From Opitutia bacterium UBA5964 (GTDB lineage Bacteria > Verrucomicrobiota > Verrucomicrobiia > Opitutales > Coraliomargaritaceae), in NCBI GenBank assembly GCA_002430605.1, contig DJBY01000033.1, forward strand, positions 35,896 to 44,872: a DNA stretch of 8,977 nt. The letters are read 5' to 3'. The position numbers and the translations under genes are program-made. Below the pieces are notes generated by a model. That model was not told the DNA's origin, ran no database searches, and saw nothing but the letters and a program-made list of their open reading frames with translations. This document shows positions 6,764 through 8,977 of this stretch, in pieces (positions within the stretch are counted from its first letter, which is position 1; the number at the start of each line of letters is the position of its first letter).

Positions 6764-8734
6764 ATGAGTTCGCTTAGAAAATTCAACGGCCGCAACCGCG
6801 TCATTATCGACACACTTTCTCCTGCCCTCGAAGCAGAGAAATATCCACTCAAACGCGTCATCGGCGACGCTCAAGAGTTCCGCGTTCACGCCTTTACCGA
6901 CAGCCACGACATTATTACGGTCGATTTCTGCCATCGCCGCAAAGGCACGAAAGAGTGGATCAAAAACTCGATGCACGAAGCCGGCAACGATGAGTGGACC
7001 TACAATTTTCAACCATGGGAAATCGGACTATATGAATATTGCGTGATGTCAGCCGTCGATCACTTCGGCTCATGGCGACACAGCTTCGCCCGTAAGCTCG
7101 AGGACGGCCAACCAGCCGACGTCGAGCTAGCTATCGGCGGCGACATCGTACTCGAAGCTGCCAAGCGCGCGAAGGGCGACGACAAGGTTCGCCTTAAAGG
7201 ATTTGGTAACGCCCTCAAGGATTCTGATCGCATCGACCGTGAGCGGATCGACGCCGCGCACAGTGAAGAACTGCGCTGGCTCGTCTCCCGTTGCTTCGAT
7301 CTTAAACTGGCCACGCAGTCGCCGATCCACCTACTCATGGTGGAGCGCAAGTTGGCTGCTTTCAGCACCTGGTATGAATACTTCCCCCGCTCTTGCGGAC
7401 CAGATGCCGAAACTCACGGCACCTTTGAAGATGCGAAGAATCGCCTATTCGAGATCGCTAGGATGGGCTTTAACATCATTTACTTCCCACCGATCCACCC
7501 GATCGGCCAAGCCTTCCGCAAGGGCAAGAACAACACGCTCACTCCATCAGACACCGACGTCGGCAGCCCATGGGCGATCGGCGCAGCCACGGGCGGGCAC
7601 AAAGCCATCCTACCCGAACTCGGCACCATGGATGATTTCAAATCATTTATCGACGAAGCCGCGGACTACGAAATCGAAGTCGCGTTAGACATCGCTTTTC
7701 AATGTTCGCCTGATCACCCATGGGTCAAAGAACATCCGCAGTGGTTTAAATGGCGCCCCGATGGCACCTGCCAATACGCGGAGAACCCACCCAAGAAATA
7801 CCAAGACATCGTGCCGATCAATTTCGAAAGCGATGACTGGGAAAACCTCTGGCTGGAATTGAAGTCCGTGTTCGACTACTGGATCGAGGCTGGCGTCAAA
7901 GTATTCCGCGTGGACAACCCGCACACCAAATCCTTCCCATTCTGGAACTGGTGCATCCTAGAGATCAAAGCGGCGCACCCCGAAGTCATTTTCCTCGCGG
8001 AGGCCTTCACACGCCCGAAGCGTAAATACAACTTAGCCAAGGCGGGCTTCACCCACGGATACACTTATTTCACATGGCGGAACACGCCCTCTGAAATGCG
8101 TGAATACCTCACCGAGCTCACCACCTCAGAGACCAAGGACTACTTCTGGCCAAACTTCTGGCCCAATACGCCGGACATTCTTCATGACGACCTTCAGGTC
8201 AATAGCCGCGCCGCTTATCTAGGCCGCTACGTGCTAGCAGCCACGCTTTCATCCAACATCGGCATCTACGGCCCCGCCTACGAGTTGATGGACTTCGAAC
8301 CGTATCCGAATAAAGAGGAATACAACCACAGCGAAAAATACGAGCTGAAGCAGTGGGACTGGGACCGGCAAGGCAATCTCAAGGGAGAGATCGCCCGCAT
8401 CAATGCGATCCGCAATAACCACCCCGCGCTGCAGCGCACCTTCAACCTGTTCTTCGCTGATTCTGACAACCCGCACTTCCTTTGCTATCTCAAGCAGAAC
8501 TGGGACCGCAGCGATCAAATTCTGGTCGTCGTCAACATGGACTGGGAGCATACGCAGAGCGGCTTTATTAATCTGCCGCTCGACCACCTTGGTCTTGGCG
8601 AATACGATGGCTTCACCGTGCGCGACCTCTACGATCCCTATGAAGCCGAATACACCTGGCAAGGCTCGCGCAACTTCATCAAGATCAATCCACACGTGCG
8701 CCCCGCGCATATCTTCAAGATCCGGAAGCTCTAG
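6764..8734 (+). CDS. glgE: alpha-1,4-glucan:maltose-1-phosphate maltosyltransferase (GH13_3)
   Basis: This 656-residue cytoplasmic enzyme moves the maltosyl unit of alpha-maltose-1-phosphate onto the end of an alpha-1,4-glucan, releasing phosphate. The N-terminal beta-sandwich domain spans about 10-120. A mainly helical stretch at 125-205 leads into the (beta/alpha)8 barrel. Barrel motifs are VALDIAFQCSPDHPW at 306-320; FRVDNPHTK at 381-389 with nucleophile Asp384; FLAEAFTRP at 410-418 with acid/base Glu413; and FWPNFWPNTPDIL at 461-473 with Asp471 as third carboxylate. These match the Streptomyces GlgE triad (394/423/480) with a near-constant offset. The RVDNPHTK and PNTPDIL forms separate GlgE from ordinary amylases and branching enzymes. 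A C-terminal beta domain runs from about 565 to the end. It follows glgM by 33 bases and ends 32 bases before a strong terminator, so the two probably form one transcript. No Shine-Dalgarno is seen. Confidence 0.95.
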   Translation: MSSLRKFNGRNRVIIDTLSPALEAEKYPLKRVIGDAQEFRVHAFTDSHDIITVDFCHRRKGTKEWIKNSMHEAGNDEWTYNFQPWEIGLYEYCVMSAVDHFGSWRHSFARKLEDGQPADVELAIGGDIVLEAAKRAKGDDKVRLKGFGNALKDSDRIDRERIDAAHSEELRWLVSRCFDLKLATQSPIHLLMVERKLAAFSTWYEYFPRSCGPDAETHGTFEDAKNRLFEIARMGFNIIYFPPIHPIGQAFRKGKNNTLTPSDTDVGSPWAIGAATGGHKAILPELGTMDDFKSFIDEAADYEIEVALDIAFQCSPDHPWVKEHPQWFKWRPDGTCQYAENPPKKYQDIVPINFESDDWENLWLELKSVFDYWIEAGVKVFRVDNPHTKSFPFWNWCILEIKAAHPEVIFLAEAFTRPKRKYNLAKAGFTHGYTYFTWRNTPSEMREYLTELTTSETKDYFWPNFWPNTPDILHDDLQVNSRAAYLGRYVLAATLSSNIGIYGPAYELMDFEPYPNKEEYNHSEKYELKQWDWDRQGNLKGEIARINAIRNNHPALQRTFNLFFADSDNPHFLCYLKQNWDRSDQILVVVNMDWEHTQSGFINLPLDHLGLGEYDGFTVRDLYDPYEAEYTWQGSRNFIKINPHVRPAHIFKIRKL

Positions 8735-8766
8735 TCAAAACCGCGCCAGCGATTCAAACATTTACC

Positions 8767-8796
8767 AAGCCTCGGCGTTCACACGCCGAGGCTTTT
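8767..8796 (+). terminator. rho-independent terminator after glgE
   Basis: GCCTCGGCGT (8769-8778) pairs perfectly with ACGCCGAGGC (8783-8792) around a TCAC loop, and the stem extends by two A-T pairs on the outside to 12 base pairs. TTTT follows the GC-rich stem. It lies 32 bases after the glgE stop and is the strongest terminator in the window. The stem is near-symmetric, but the short T run favours the plus strand. Confidence 0.88.
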
Positions 8797-8806
8797 CTGT
8801 GAGCAG

Positions 8807-8888
8807 GGATCGCCAGACTCCGTCTGGCACCCTACCGATCAGCATAGGTGCTCCCAAAACAAAGAGCCAATACGGAGATTGGCGATCC
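8807..8888. repeat. pair of inverted REP-like hairpin units
   Basis: The first unit, at 8807-8828, reads GGATC followed by the hairpin GCCAGA-CTCCG-TCTGGC. The second, at 8866-8888, is the same unit on the other strand: GGATC then GCCAAT-CTCCGT-ATTGGC when reverse-complemented. Flank and loop are conserved, while the stem bases differ in a compensating way that keeps both hairpins paired. A spacer of 37 bases separates them. The pair stands just after the glgE terminator and resembles the inverted REP pairs spread by REP-associated transposases. Confidence 0.6.
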
Positions 8889-8956
8889 AAGCAGACTCAT
8901 CGACGAACAATTTTATAGTAGCTCTACCCCAGCGTATCAGTTTAACCTCCCTCGCA

Positions 8957-8977
8957 ATGAACACACCGATCCTTTAC
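8957..8977 (+). CDS. possible start of next gene (7 codons only)
   Basis: An ATG at 8957 opens a frame reading MNTPILY to the window edge. That opening would suit a thioredoxin-fold or glutathione S-transferase-like N-terminus, but seven codons cannot identify a protein. As with the other genes, no Shine-Dalgarno lies upstream (the preceding bases are pyrimidine-rich CCTCCCTCGCA). It may equally be chance. Confidence 0.2.

Overview
The window is ordinary bacterial chromosome. It has two opposed gene groups with high coding density and all products belong to well-known families. No mobile element, CRISPR array, rRNA, tRNA or foreign island is visible. Two things point to the Verrucomicrobiota, most likely the Opitutae/Puniceicoccales (a Coraliomargarita-like organism). 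None of the start codons has a purine-rich Shine-Dalgarno sequence, and the intergenic gaps hold GC-rich palindromic repeats. The taxonomic call is inference and was not tested by any search.

Left part, minus strand (4640 down to 1): serA (3-phosphoglycerate dehydrogenase), plsY (acyl-phosphate:glycerol-3-phosphate acyltransferase), hom (homoserine dehydrogenase) and the first 43 codons of lysC (aspartate kinase). hom and lysC encode steps of the aspartate pathway to threonine, methionine and lysine. serA feeds serine, glycine and one-carbon metabolism. plsY belongs to phospholipid synthesis. The gaps of about 250, 510 and 236 bases and a good terminator after serA argue against one operon. 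The 510-base gap before hom holds two separate clusters of inverted repeats.

Middle: a divergent intergenic region at 4641-4874 separates serA from a small glutaredoxin-like gene with a CPWC active site. A 359-base gene-free gap follows.

Right part, plus strand (5522-8734): a two-gene unit that reads as glgM-glgE. The first product matches the actinobacterial-type GT4 'glycogen synthase', now understood as the enzyme that makes maltose-1-phosphate from ADP-glucose and glucose-1-phosphate. The second is a GH13_3 GlgE maltosyltransferase with all three catalytic carboxylates present; it polymerises that maltose-1-phosphate into alpha-1,4-glucan. Together they make a compact GlgE glucan pathway. 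A strong rho-independent terminator closes the unit. It is followed by a pair of inverted REP-like hairpins whose stems differ by compensating changes, and by a possible start of another gene at the right edge.

I did not find a credible new multi-gene system. The points most worth a second look are the GlgM-GlgE pair outside its classical host group and the several unrelated palindromic repeats in the intergenic regions.
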